Shown in pieces: positions 12,702 through 25,720 of a DNA stretch of 64,000 nucleotides; the stretch's first letter is position 1; each line of letters begins with the position of its first letter. The position numbers were made by a program, and so were the translations under genes. The notes beneath the pieces are model-generated. The model had not been told where the DNA came from, ran no database searches, and worked only from the letters and a program-made list of their open reading frames with translations. Origin of the DNA: Scytalidium lignicola (Eukaryota; Ascomycota; Leotiomycetes); assembly GCA_002812745.2 (NCBI GenBank), contig NCSJ02000110.1, positions 62,001-126,000 on the forward strand. Direction: 5' to 3'.

Positions 12702-15700
12702 CTAGACGACGGACGAACCCAGAATCCAGCGAATTTCGCATCTTTTGGACAGTTGAAAAAGAATCGACGCCGTGCCTGAGATTTTATATGCGNTTTTTTT
12801 AAACTTCACTAGGGAAGAATCGCTCGAAGTTGTGGCATCGGTATTGTCGGACGAAGGTCCTGTATAACAGAGTTCATGGGATTCTATGTCATCCGCCTCC
12901 TCCAAATGGACAGCAAGGAATTGTTCTGCTGTCCCATCAGAGTTTGGAATGTCGTCATGAAGAATAGAGGGATTGGGGATGGTTCGAAACTGGGAGAGAT
13001 TTAGCAAGCGATATAGATGATAGTAAAAGCTTCAAAGCATGGTTGGAACACAGCAACAGTAAAATAAACATACTAAAACCTCATGTAGCCCCTTCATACT
13101 CCATCCTGTCTCAAAATTGACAACTTTTTCGTCATTTTCGAAAGTCAGCTGGGTATATGCCACTTGTTCGGATTCTAATTCAGGCCCAACATGGTAGATT
13201 CTACCTGTTGTATATTTAAAACTGAGGCTGGTGATCAATTTATCCTTAGAGAAAACCGTAATTGATTGGAGATACTCTATAACACCAGTCGATGTTTGAT
13301 CCATCCAAGGGATAATCTGAGGTACAAGCCATGTCTGCTCGATAGGTGGTTTCAGGAGACCTAGGTCATTGAGTTTTGGGCATGTAGTAATTACACGAGG
13401 GTGATCCCAGTCTGAGCTACATGACCACGAGAGTGATAACTGTATTTAGACCAATGTTAGTTACTCTAGCCTATAAAAATGAAGAACGAGAATCTTACCA
13501 ATTTCTGGAGGTAACTTTGATGGTATGTGATCTCTAATAGACGATGGCTATCTCTGTCACCTACAGCAATTGATTTGCCAGAAGAGGTAGAGATATACAG
13601 GCCTACAACTTGCCCTAATTTCGCATATCCTTCCTGAGATGTATGTAGATGATTGGTCCAGAATGAAATATCAGTGACCTCTTCGTCTGGGTCAAACTCT
13701 AGCAAATCGCTTTCTTTGAACCACTGTCCTACAATCTGGGGATGAAAAGAGCCCCAATACTCAACCCAGATACCACTTATAGCAATAGGTCCTCTTGACC
13801 TGCCTTCGAGACCTCGAGAGATACGTATACGTCTAACATTGTGCAACAAAGCGATAAAATCTAGCCTTTCATAACTCTGAATAATGTGACGTCCAATATC
13901 TGCATCAGGAATAGTGTTTATAGCTGTATCCTTCAAATTCTTGATAATTTTTGTGTGCTGAGATGATTTGCCATCAAACTTATGAGTTACAATGCTAAAA
14001 CTCGTAAAAGAGCCATTGCGTGCCTGAGAGCAAATATTAGACCTAACTCTCTCCATATATTAATTAACTTACCCCTTCAGTAGCTATAAATCCAATAATA
14101 ATCTGACCCGAGTCTACCTCCAAAGTATTATTCCACGAGGCATCGTCTCCCATTTCAATAGCTACTGACGTATTCAGAGAACCACAATAAAATTCGTTGT
14201 CGAAATTTGTGTAAAACTAGCCCCTATTGTTAGATATTCGAGCCAACGCACCCAAAGACAGGTCGAAAAATAATGTATATAGCAAAAACTCAAGTACCAA
14301 AAGGAAAGGGTTCTCAACTTACTTTCAGTGCATACACTATAGGTATGTTATTGATCCTATATCCGACATCTACTCGAGTAATTCTTTCATTACCGGGACC
14401 GTCGATAAGGAATGATCTTTCCAACCCATCTATCCTCCCATATAGACTCGCCGGCCTATCATTGTAGATAAACTCCATGCCAACAACCCCCCCTAATCTG
14501 CCATCTAGGATGACAGAAACTCGGGTTAAGCAAGACAAAGAATGTCCATCTGCACCTCCAAAATCGATATTAAAAAGACAGTGCTTAATTGATGGCAACT
14601 GGAGCTCGGGATGAACCGCTTCTAGAGTCGTTATATGTAGAGGTATTCTCGGCTTCCAGATATAGGTCTTGTAAAAGGCAGATCTTATAAATTCGGCCCG
14701 CTTGAGCGGCCAATTTTCTCTGCAAGGGCACTGTAAAAGTCCGAAAGAAACAAATTTGCAAGCCTGAATGCCAATTAGCTAATTTCTGCTCTTAAAAAGG
14801 ACAGTGAAGGGGGTGCAAACATCAAAACCGGCAGTGAAGCCACAGATACGATTTCCTTCTTCCGCAAGGAGTCGGGAAAAGCTTACTCCAACGAGGCCTT
14901 CAGGATGCTCTCCAAACCAACCGGATATCTGATTCTCACTATGATCCGTGATAAATCGTAATGAAACAATGCCTGTACAAATGAGAGCTACCTCCACTCC
15001 AATTAGCTCTTCTGTAGATGTGAGGACAAAAGTTGTTTCATTTCCTATCATGGTCAAACCCATTGTTGAAGTATTTTTCTGAAAGCCAGAGTTGGTGTCA
15101 AATATCCGTAGACCAGATATATATCTTCTGTTATCAAATATTAAGGTGCTTATACCAACTGAGACACCTGCGGCTGAACTTGGAAAAGCTATGAATTTCT
15201 TTTCGAGTTCTCTACAGCCTCGACTATGTGGCCTAGGAGTATTTATGTTATTATCACCATTCAGTTCCCCACTGACTTCTTGGGAAATGGCAGGTCTTAA
15301 GAGTGAGTCTGTAGATGGAAACACTGATTCGAGCCCAGCGTCAGATAATTTTATTCCTTGTGGGCCACCAAACTTTATCAACAAACGAGCCACGTTGGTA
15401 ATCTGGGTTAATGCTTTCCATATTCGCTTCCTGTTTCTTAATGAAGGAAACTCTCCATGTCTAGATAGAGCAGTCTTAATTACGAAGTATCGCTGGCGCC
15501 AGTCTAAAGAGAGCTGTGGTATGGTAAGAGATAACGTGAACCCCATCTCAAAGTTAATAGAGAACCTGCTTTTCCAGAAGTCTTGCCGGAGACCATGGAT
15601 ATTTGATGCACGAGCAACTGTCCTCGAAGCTAACCGGGCTTGAATTACATCGTGCGATGATAGATACGTTAGGATTTCGGAAATTATTTCACTTGGAAGT

Positions 15701-16419
15701 TGACTAAACAAATCCTCCGAAGGAGCAGAGCAACAGTGACCCGGCCGAGATGAGACTACCTCCGTGTTATTCCCTCTATTACCTTCATTTTCGAGCTGAC
15801 GAAGGTCTACAGATTGGTAGGGATCTGCGTAGATGAATGCCCAGGTCGTATTCAGGCATGACGGGATTGGATCATTGAACCGCGGCTGGAAGTTATCTGC
15901 GCCACCAAGGTCTTGACAGAAAGACTGAAAACAACTTGCATCGATGGATGAGGAAAGGAATAATCTAAATAGACAATCCACAACTCCCAAATCAACCTCT
16001 TCTCTGCCAGAGACCCGAAGAGAAAATAGTCTCCAGCAGGCATCATGCAGAGGGAATGCCCAATACAAGGAGCTAGAATAGTAAAGATCGAACCTATCCA
16101 CTAAGACACCGTCATCAGTGTGCCTCGCTGCCGAATCGACCGGTGCTGCAATTTGGCGGCCTCCATTTAACAAGTAGCCCACGCCAGTAATATATGGGTC
16201 GTCAGTCGCCCTAGTTGTACAAACTTCATGGTTACAAGAAAGCTAGGATTGGCCACAATTTTCAAGATATCTATTTTGAGGTTTATTTGTTAGCTTACCA
16301 ACTCGTACATTGTCAAACCACTGGATTGGGAGGCTCCGAGCGACATAGGTGTGCGGAGGCGGAGGTGCGCGTCTTCCCCTCATAAGCACCCCACAAAGAG
16401 GGCAGAAACGGTTCGGCAT
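12702..16419 (-). CDS. F-box protein with DUF7600-like C-terminal region
   Basis: I assembled seven minus-strand exons by frame: 16299-16419, 14821-16223, 14323-14763, 14073-14216, 13499-14023, 13074-13439 and 12702-12989, giving about 1095 residues. The N-terminus has a CPLCG motif at residues 6-10 (possible zinc ligands) and then DDPYITGVGYLLNGG. An F-box (QLPSEIISEILTYLSSHDV) sits near residues 215-233, so the protein probably recruits substrates to an SCF ubiquitin ligase through SKP1. The rest has repeated beta-rich blocks (SGLRIFDTN, ISGWFGEHPEGL) typical of fungal F-box/DUF7600 proteins with jacalin-like segments; that family name is from memory. An in-frame TAG at 14779-14781 falls inside a proposed 57-nt intron (14764-14820) whose donor, GTTTGC, is weak. 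If it is not spliced, the product ends near residue 521. One undetermined base lies in the last exon. Confidence 0.75.
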
Positions 16420-16735
16420 TTCGTATAACTTCTCAATGGTTTGTACATCCGAGGAAGCCAAGATAAATGTATCAAGACAAAACTGTACGGACTGTCTGAC
16501 AGGAAGGATTAATGGAGCGGTCTGGTGATACCATGGAAATAGCATATTGACCTTAAAATAGCCAATCAATATTGTACTGTACCTTGTTGCAGATCATGAG
16601 AATTTCTCTGGGTGGTTTCTAATGACGGAGGTAAAGGCCTACGACGCCACCTTTGCCAATTGCAAGGTCAGGGGATATACATGTACTTACGTACCTTACG
16701 TACAGTATTTGAGGCTCTACTGCACTAAGATTAAG
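16420..16735. other. Short upstream region of the F-box gene
   Basis: Presumed promoter and 5' UTR of the F-box gene. A minus-strand frame extends upstream of the chosen ATG to 16569, so a longer N-terminus is possible, but the CPLCG motif directly after the ATG at 16419 fits as the true start. Confidence 0.35.
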
Positions 16736-16870
16736 CTTACCAGTATTTACCAGCCAACCGGACACACCCCTCAATCGGACACTATAGCCGTTTATGCCTG
16801 AATTTATGCCTTAAATGTATGTAGTGTCCGATTGAGGGGTGTATCCGGTTGGCTGGTAAATACTGGTAAG
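16736..16870. repeat. Long inverted repeat (foldback/MITE-like)
   Basis: Two 49-nt arms, 16736-16784 and 16822-16870, are reverse complements with a single C/T mismatch, separated by a 37-bp spacer. The arms start CTTACCAGTATTTACC and contain ACCCCTCAATCGG. This could be a foldback element, a MITE, or two fused terminal repeats left by a DNA transposon. It sits at the transition from genic DNA to the AT-rich block. No coding capacity. Confidence 0.85.
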
Positions 16871-19800
16871 TGTTTTTAAANGCTTTTTTCTCGGATCTAA
16901 TATTAAGTTACTTTATTATTATAAAATATTGAAGATTATAGTAATTTGATAAAATCTTAATTGTTTGTCTTAATTTTATTATATAAACTTTTTAATACTT
17001 TAAAGCTTTAATAATAGTTAATATCTTTCTATTAGATGTTTAATAGTTTTTTTTAATAAAATTAAACTTTTTTAATTAAAATGTTAATAATACTTAATAA
17101 AGTTTTTTCCTTTTAAGTTATATTTACAATAATACTACTTTTATTACTTTATTTGAAGTATTAGTCTTGATTTTTACTTTTTCTTTTTACGTTAAAAATC
17201 CTTNAAAAAATCNTTTTTTCGTAAAAGTACNTTTTTATTTTATAAGTTAGTCTTGATTAAGTAATAAGAATAAGCAAAGTTCTTACAACTTTGTTCTTTT
17301 ATCCTTAATTATACAACAATTATAGAATAGTACAACAAGTATATTATATATAATTATATATTATACTTTGTATTACAAATAAACTAATATTAATCAGTTT
17401 GTACATACAGATCAGGAGATTATCATTTATTAACAAGATGCTTAATAATCTCCTTTATAGCTAAATCTTAAAAGATTACAATTACTGTTTAGTTAAACAT
17501 TTAGTAATCTTTTTACAATACTGAAATTTATTTAATCAGAAGAGGAAATAATTATTTAACAATTATAACTTGATTAGTAAAATGTTTAGTAATCTTTTTT
17601 TATAATTGTAATTGTTAAACTTGTTTTTGTTAAAAACAATATATTCAGTTGGACATTTAATAATTTACTTATAAAGTTGTATAATTAACTAATTAACTAA
17701 TTTTATTTGAAAAATTATACTTTTACTTCTTATTTTCATTAATTTTTATTTAAAAATCATTACTTTTTTTACANTTTTTCATTTTAGACTGAAAACAACA
17801 TATTAAGTTATTAAACTATTATCTTTTACCTTATCTTCACTTTTATTATAAAACTATAAGCTTTTATAAGTATATAAGAGAACTTTAAAAGTTTACAAAA
17901 CTTTATAATCAAGAAGATTAAAAAGTTATTATACTTCTGAAAACTTTTGTCTAAGCTTTTAAAATTATAAAGTTTATTACTTATAAGTAAATACTTTTTA
18001 TACTTATGTATAATTAGCTTTGTTTTACAGTTAATTAAGTATCTTATACTAGTACTAATAGACTATATGTATAAAGCTCAGGAATAATAAGAAATATAGC
18101 AAAAACAAGAGAAACAATAAGAAATATAATNAAAAACTAAACTAAAAACTATTATAATAATAACAAAGAACATTACAAGAGTAAATTAAAAAACATTAAT
18201 CAAAAAATGAGAATAAAGAATAGACTTTAATAGTATTATTATAAAGAATATACAAGAATTCTTAGTTATTAAAGTTTATAAATATTATATTAATAAACAA
18301 AGTAATATAAACCTTTAAAACTTATTTTAAGAGGATTTTAAAGATTTTATAATTAATATATTTAAGTTTGCTCTTTAGAAAAAGTTATAAAAATTATATA
18401 ATTACTTTTGTTATAATAATGTATAAGTAATATATAATAATAAAAGTATTATAATTATTAAACACTTGTAAATATTATATAAAAGGAATAATAACACTTA
18501 TAAAATGAGGAAAACCTTTAATATACTCTTTTAAACTTTTAAAAAAGACTTATTACTTTTGTAATTATCAAACTTTTTACAAATGCCTTACTTATAAATA
18601 TTTAAATTAACTTTAAAGTTCTTAGTTTAATATATATTAACTAGGAATTAAATACTTTTCTGACTTTTATAATTTGTTAAAATAATTATCAATAATTTTA
18701 TAAGTTGTAATAAAACTATAACTTTAATTATAAGCTTAGCTTATTATTATTATTTTTAACTTAGTTTGTATATATAAAACAAGTTTTTAATATTGTCAAA
18801 ATGTACATAGAAGACTAGAAGTATAACAGAATAATTAATAGCTTTGAATATAAGTTGATAATCTTTAAGAATTATTATAAACAAGTAAAATTACTAAAAG
18901 AATTCTATATTAAAGTATTTTCTACTATATTAATAAGGTTAATAAAAGGCTACTTTATTGTTAATAACTTTGTTAAACATATATTTGAAGAAGTATATAC
19001 TTATTTATATAACTTTTATAAAGAACTTATATATTATTATCAAATTTACACTAAATAAGAAGGTATAATATTAACTTTAGTTATAATTAAAAACTTTAAG
19101 AAAACAACATTTAAAAATATACAATTACTTATTAACAAACTCTAAGAACTTTAATATAACTTTTAATTAACTTACAAAATAATTAATATTCTTTACAAGA
19201 AGTTGATTATTACTTATTAAAGATATTCAACATGTAAATATGCTATTTCAGACTTATTAGAAAACTTAAAACAACTTATTAACAAATTTTATTTGTTTAT
19301 TATATTATACNAAAAAGGAAAAGAAGTAAAAACAAAATAGTNAAAACTTATTTTACAGATTATTATTATTATACTAATTGTAGAACAAGTTAATAATTTA
19401 ACTTATAAAGCTTTAAATATACTACTTTATACTTTTAAACACAAAGAAGATACTTTATATGCAAAAAGGAAAGGTATTAATTATAAAAATACTTATAAAA
19501 AGAGTAAAATATAAAGAAAGTATATTTTAAAGCTAGAAATATAAGTAAATTTAACTTTAACATTTATAGTTTTGAATAATATTTTAATAAACAGTTTAAA
19601 TAATATATTGTTAATTATAAAGGAAATAACTTTNAAAAAAGACAAATTAAACTTTACTTTCAAGATTTTATTTGTTTATAATAACTTAGAAATAGACTTT
19701 GAAGAACTTAACTAGCTTAAAACTATATTCTTTATTATAATTATATTCTTTACTTTATATAGAAGTTTTCTAATGGAATTGATTATATTAATTATTATAA

Positions 19801-19918
19801 AACTAATTAATAATATTTTTATACTAATTAACTATTAAAGTACTAATGACTAAAGATTATTCTTAAGAACTTAACTTAAAAACCTTTATAATAATCACAA
19901 CAAAAGTATATAGTTGTC

Positions 19919-20270
19919 ATGACCCCTTTATTTAGAGGTTTAAGGCTCGGTAACAGCTAGTTACACAGAGAACCTCTAGGTAGAAGGAGTCGGGGTCATG
20001 TGATCTAGGATCATGTAATAGACCAGGAGGAGCTTAAGGTCTAGGAGATCTGAAGCTTAAGAAGTTTTAAGGTCTAGAAGATATGAAAGTTTATATAAGT
20101 AAATAGTTTTCTTAATTAGATAAAGTTTTGTGCTTAACTTAAATTAAATATCTTATAAAAAGATTTTCTAATAATAACTTAATTAATACTTATAACTTTA
20201 TATTTGTATACTAGCTTTTGAATAAATAATATAATATTTATATAAAGTAAATATCTGGATATTTTATTAA
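19919..20270. repeat. Degenerate LTR-like fragment
   Basis: Begins TGTCATGACCCCT and contains GGCTCGG, AGAGAACCTCTAGG and GGGGTCATGTGATC. The same ordered motifs occur in reverse complement in the LTR at 44983-45342 (GGCTCGGTACACGG, AGAGAACCTAAC, GGGGGTCACGTGATTGG). I read this as a RIP-eroded LTR of a related gypsy family. The right border is uncertain. Confidence 0.45.
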
Positions 20271-21511
20271 CAAGTATATAAAATATATTATACTTTGAAT
20301 ATTACTTTATATAACACTTATAAAGTTATAAATAATTATATTAGTTATAAATGTAAGACTAATACTTATAGTAAAAGTAGAAAAGACTAATCTCTTACTT
20401 AGAGAAGATTTAGTAAAAATNAAAAGTAAAAAAAACTNAAAAACTCAAGTATTAAAAGTAATATTATTAAACAAGTTTAACAGAATTAAATTTAAATTAT
20501 AACTTTTTTTAGTCTAATATAAAATATACATTACTTTTAATNAAAAAGAACTTTAATAATAAAAAAGATTAAATATTGTAAATTATAACATTCTTAAAAG
20601 AATTTACATTTAATTAAATTAAAGTATTTTTGAAGAATTATCTTAAGCATTAAATAAAGAACAAATAAAAAATCCTTTTACAAATAATAAGAATATTTTA
20701 TACTTAGAACAGATTTGAGAAGAAAATTAACAAAGTCTTTAAAGATATAAATAAAGTATATTAAGCAGAAAAGCATTTGCAAAAATTATAATAAACAATT
20801 TTAATAGCTAATTATATTGTATAATATAAACAGTATACAAGCAGGATAATATAAAGTAATTTAATATATACAACTATGTATTATTAAAGTTTAAAAGACT
20901 TAGTTAAAGATAAGATAATCAAGAGCAAATAATTAAATATGTTAAATGTTATAATTGAAAAATCTATTATTTAAGATAACTTTTTTTTAAAAGAAAGCTT
21001 AATAAAAAAAAGATTTTTTACGAAAAGAGCAAATTAAAAGAAGTTAAGAAAGATAATATTAGCAGATTATAAAGATTTAATGAATTTAAACATTATTNAA
21101 AAAAATTATTTACAAAAGAAAAGGATTTTATTAAAAGAGATGAAAAAAGCAAAAGNAAAAAGAATTTTTATTATTAATGTAAATTAATAAAGTATATAAT
21201 ATTATTATACTAAAAGGGTAAAACTTTTAAAAAAGGNAAAAAAAGTTATTATAATTAAAGTAAATTTAACAAACAAAAAATAACTAATTAAAGAAGAGTT
21301 TAAAGAATAAAAAATNATATATACAATTAAAAAACTTATAAATTAAAGAATTAGAAAGTTTTATAATTAATAATATTAATAGACCTTAAGCTAGAAAAAG
21401 AATAATTTTGNAAAAGTTTAAACTTTNAAAAAAACTTAGTAAAAACAAAGTTAGAAGGTCATTAAAATAGAATAAATGTAATAAAAACTTTTAACTATTT
21501 TAAAACTTATA

Positions 21512-21804
21512 TGTTACAAGACTTCTTACAACATAGTCATGTAAGGTAAGCTAGGTTACTCTTATAAGGTTTATGTGGAAGTGAGGCATCTATAGTTATA
21601 ATAAACAAGTATATATAGTAAAGTTGTAACTTAAGTTGAATATAAGGTTCTTAATTAAAGCTTAAGAAGTATATTCTTATATAGACAACTTAGTACTCAA
21701 CTGTATAGACTAGTATAAACTTATATAATTATATGTCCTTATTTACCTTTATATACTAAGGCTTATTACATGACCTAATATTCATTGGTCATAAACATTC
21801 TACA
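21512..21804. repeat. Possible LTR remnant
   Basis: A GC-richer patch starting TGTTACAAGAC and ending CATTCTACA, i.e. TG..CA bounded, within AT-rich DNA. It is a candidate LTR only by its ends and composition; the flanking five bases do not form a duplication, and no partner copy is evident. Confidence 0.25.
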
Positions 21805-22005
21805 AGCTACCCTTTAATACTTATCAAGTTGTGATAATAAGAATTGTAATATTATCCTCTTTTCATTCTAATGTTACCTTAATTCTTAACTAGTAATGTT
21901 GAATAATCTTTATTGTTCTTTAACTATACTTCTTATTCATCATGTTATACAAATATTAAACTTACTTTTATAAAGTAGAAAAGATNAAAAATAATAAGTT
22001 TTAAA

Positions 22006-22320
22006 ATGTCTTCCTCTTATTGTTATTGTGAAAAGAATAAAAAATCTTATTATTACTCTCCTAATTCCTTAAAGTACTTTGAATATACTTGTTATAATAA
22101 CCATTATGAACTTCTTAGACTATCCCTTGAAGAAGTAGATTATTACCTTAAAGAAGAACAATACTTAGAATAAGAAGAAGAGGAAGCTCTTGTTAAAGTC
22201 TTAAGACTTTAGAAGTTTCATTATTGTATGAAAAACAACACTTAGTTTATGATTTCTAAAAGTACTTTTATTATAAAAGAATTAGAAGAAATTAAAGAAA
22301 AGGAAAAGGTTAANAAAAGG
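22006..22320 (+). pseudogene. Eroded Cys-containing, Glu-rich small ORF (gag-like or zinc-cluster-like)
   Basis: Reading from the ATG at 22006 gives MSSSYCYCEKNKKSYYY, then LLRLSLEEVDYYLKEEQ and an acidic coiled-coil-like stretch EEEEALVKVLRL, interrupted by stops. The order of a short Cys-bearing head then a Glu/Lys/Leu helix resembles a small Cys-rich protein often seen near fungal retroelements. Many Tyr residues could be former Cys (TGY to TAY, a G-to-A RIP change on this strand). Recognition is from memory and tentative. Confidence 0.3.
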
Positions 22321-22689
22321 AAAAGACTNAACTNNTTNAATCTTTATTAAAAGCTTATTACATCCTTCTAATAAAAGCAAACAATGTTCTTTAATCGACT
22401 TTTTTATATTAAGTATTAATATCATTAATCTTTTATTTGTTTTGTTAACTTAATTAATTTTTTCTCTTGAAAATCCTTTTTAATTAAAGTTTAATAATAA
22501 TTCTTTATTATCTCTTTAATATTCTTTAAATGTTTAATAAGTTTTTACAAATTATTTAATTCTGGAAATCCTTCTTATTTGATCAAATACTAAATCTTTT
22601 TATACTAATATTTATAATCTAAGATTTTCTTAATAACTTATTCCTTGTCAAATTCTAACTTAACTTTTATGTTCAGTGTTGACAATATA

Positions 22690-24348
22690 TTTATAAGTGT
22701 AATGAGCTCCTAGATATTATTGGTTCCATTGGCTCAGCATTGCTTATATTTACTCTCTTTGGGCCAATACCAGATTCTTATCCGATGGTGATGGCTGGCT
22801 TGACTTTCGATACCAGTCCATTCCATCACCGCTTAATGCCAGTCAAAACTGTAGATGCCATTACTAGTAATAACTGGTCCAAATTAATCACCACTAGTTG
22901 GCAAGCTCTGATGCACGGTAATTGCGCCATTTTATCTTGTCCTGCAATTTCAATCTTCAAGCATGCTGCGAAGTTGATGGGTCACCAAAAGATCTGGGAT
23001 TCCACCATTATCTCATCAAACTCAGGACAGGTCTTGTATCCTTCTTTCTTCGAGGCAACGGATTTCATAACTGAAGGGTTTATGCAACTTTGTGCGTTTC
23101 CAGGGAAGCTCAATAAGGATGAAATGGATTTCGATTTCTTTTTGGATGCCTGGAGCGATATTGTGCATACGGAGGGTCTGTCTGATGCTGACACGGAGGA
23201 AATTGATTCCGGCGACGAAATTGAATCTCGGATTCTAGAAGATAATATTACAGATCCTCCTTCTCCATCTGGCTCTAGATGTGAGGCTTCTGAGCAACCT
23301 GAACAGGGTGTGGATAGAGGAGTCGATTCCGAAGAGGCTGAAGAAGGCGTTTCTACTCCGGAGCAAGTTGACCAAGAAGATGAAGCAAGCGGGAACAGAA
23401 CGAATAATACCATGGACGCAAGTGAAATTAGGTCCCAGCCAGCAAACAACAGTAGTACAGTACCAAGAAGTTTTCAACTAAGAAAAGGCCAAGCCTCCGT
23501 GATGGCGATGTGATGATGTGGAAGGTTTCGGTCCAAGATGATCTGTTAAGAGGCGAACTATACCTTGAGAATAGTGAAACTCCTGTGATGGCTTGGTCGG
23601 TTTTGGAGAGTTTATCAGGATGCCGTCTAACTCCTCCATGTCTGCATAGACGGGATGCCCCTGCCGGCGAGGTTGGAGATCAATTTTTATTTTCGAAAGG
23701 ACCAGCTACGTTGCGCAATCCCGAGGAAGCAAGGATTTTGTTTGATGTAGGCGGAAGATACGCAGATCAACTTGCTGGCTTAGAAGTTCAAGACTATTAT
23801 CCTGCAACCATTATCCATGTTTATGGATGTATTGGTTGTGCGCTGAAAATCTGCTTGGAAGGTGATTCTCGCACAGTAATATGTTGAGATTCAGATCTTC
23901 TGAAACGTAAAATAACTCAGGGTGGTTTACAGCCTAAAAGCCTGTTTGCCAGAGCGATGCCGAGACTCGGGGAGCAATTAGAAAGGTGGCGCTATACTAG
24001 GCCTGCATCGAATTAGGCGTCCTCGGACAGAAATCGAATTTCTACATAGCATCAAATACTGACTTCGACATTCTCTTCGGCAACAATACTGATTCTCATT
24101 CACGAGAATCGAAAACAAAGACGCATTATAAAAGCGCTAGAAGGAAATCTGCAAAATACAAAGATCGTCAATCTTCAGCTAACGGTTTTCTGAGCCACCA
24201 AGAAACTGGCGATCGTACCTTGTCATTTCAGAGAGGCATCGAGGAAGGCATACTGTTACCAGTAGATGACCAAGCTAGAGTGGATGAGGAAGGCCCTCTA
24301 CCACTTTCTCTTGCCGATCTTGAGCAGTATTTGCACGCTGAGGTGTAG
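22690..24348 (+). pseudogene. Unrecognised gene, interrupted by frame breaks
   Basis: Three protein-like segments follow each other on the plus strand in different frames. The first (about 22700-23513) opens inside the AT-rich edge with IGSIGSALLIFTLFG, then a globular region (FHHRLMPVKTVDAITSNNW, FPGKLNKDEMDFDFFLDAW) and an acidic linker. The second (about 23475-23887) contains EEARILFDVGGRYADQL. The third ends at 24348 (NTDFDILFGNNTD, then a basic stretch, then LPLSLADLEQYLHAEV). The frame changes could hide introns, but I found no convincing GT..AG solution, so frameshifts are likely. I do not recognise the family. The 5' end merges into RIP-like DNA, suggesting truncation or erosion from that side. 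Confidence 0.45.
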
Positions 24349-24960
24349 TCTCACAATCCTGGAAGCATTTCTAGTCAATCTGGAATCATAGCGGCAAATA
24401 GGTCTAGAATTATCGTTGAGTAGTAATCCCGATATAGAATTCCCCTTTAACCGTCCCGATGAAGCACGCTCCATCACAGTAACAGACGTTGCATCACAAC
24501 ACACTCAATCCCCAAAGCCGTACAACACCTACAGCACCCTCCCTGAAAAAATTTAAACAACTATGAGTTGGCTGGCAGTTCGTCATCGCCTTCCTCACAT
24601 TCCAGACACTACAGCTGCAATGACGATGAATTAGATATGCGCCTAACGGCAAACTGCAGCAAGTACGGAATTATTTTACTCTTGACTCCATCTAAGAGAA
24701 TGAATTCGTAGTTTCCAACATTCTAATAAAGAGTAAACAATCCATACCGACTATGGATGCAGGTAGCGGGACCCAATACCAATTATGTTCCTGGCCGATG
24801 GGACGGTTTGGCTCTTGTTTCTATTGTTACTGGGTTTTATATCTCTCTACGTTCTTTCCTGGCACCGTAAATAAACAGGACAACGAGGAAAAGTCATGAA
24901 TACCTTCGCAATCTTCTTTCCGCAATCTTCTGTGCAACTATTCTTCCTGGCAATCTCAGA
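24349..24960. other. No gene seen
   Basis: Ordinary composition, no sustained reading frame with protein-like content. A minus-strand ORF at 24298-24504 overlaps the preceding gene remnant and is probably chance. Confidence 0.4.
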
Positions 24961-24969
24961 ACGCGAGAC

Positions 24970-25720
24970 TGTTTACAATCTTGCCATCTTTGCCATATCT
25001 CTCTTGGAAGATGAAGCATATATCCGGACGTCGGGAATAGTGCAGTAATCTGAAGGAAAGAAGAGGGACCCCAGCAGCTTCCTAGAGACCTTACCAGTCG
25101 GTGTCTTCGGCAACTCACCGGATATGACTCGCAGCAGAGTAGGGAGTTTGTATCTGGCCAACTTGTCACTGAGGTCATGTCTCAGTTGACTCAGCGTCAG
25201 TTCTTTTCCGTCATTCATACCGCTATAAGAGTATGTATTCTGATCGTCTCGTAGGCTCAAAACAGCCGCAACACGTTAGGCCCATTCAGTGTCATCGACA
25301 CCAACTACCATAACCTCGTGGACATACTCTAATCCAAGGTATTTATTCCTGCTCGATATCCAATGCTTAGATTCTGTATCCCCCTGACTTGGGGATATAA
25401 ATTGAGGCACGTCCCAAGATGAAATAGTGGTTGCCTTCACGACGNACGATATCGCCCGTTTGTAAAATCCGTCAACATCATGAGCGCGTTTAGTAGCTTC
25501 CTCATCAAACAAGTACCTGCCGGTAAGCCAGATATTAGATATTTTTACAAAATAATAAGCTTGTATTGATTGGCAAATATACCCCATAAACATAGTTGGA
25601 CTTCTCATGAGCAGCTCTCCTTCATCCCCACCGCTCATGAACTTGACTTCAACTCCGGGAACAAGTACTCCAACAGATCCGTCCGGGCTATCTTGAGAAT
25701 CCAATACCTCTCTAAAAATA
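24970..25720 (-). pseudogene. 3' fragment of an acyl-CoA/malonyl-CoA synthetase gene
   Basis: The C-terminal part of an ANL-superfamily (AMP-binding) enzyme is readable on the minus strand but broken. The first block has SPDGSVGVLVPGVEVKF, GDEGELLMRSPTMFMGY and YLFDEEATKRAHDVDGFYK. The second has LGLEYVHEVMVVGVDD. The third has LARYKLPTLLRV and the C-terminal catalytic-lysine motif LPKTPTGKVSRKLLG. These match fungal malonyl-CoA/medium-chain acyl-CoA synthetases of the ACSF3 type, which activate a carboxylate as its CoA thioester. The GD-containing segment before the hinge is degraded, and frame changes and one undetermined base interrupt the middle. The N-terminal 300 or so residues, including the P-loop, are absent: the homology stops near 25720, where an oppositely oriented gene fragment begins. 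Confidence 0.8.

Larger units (their letters stand above)
16871..22690. repeat. AT-rich, RIP-like repeat block
   Basis: About 5.8 kb of extremely AT-rich sequence dense with TAA/TAG/TTA in all frames, with no intact gene. GC-richer scraps inside it look like LTR remnants. Composition and stop pattern match RIP-mutated transposon relics in Pezizomycotina. Single undetermined bases occur next to A or T homopolymers. The only ORF above 60 codons in the bulk (18855-19058 plus) has no recognisable content. Confidence 0.8.

Noticed and set aside
15092..15643. 183-codon plus-strand ORF across the F-box gene
   Set aside because: Antisense to the F-box exon with no recognisable domain.
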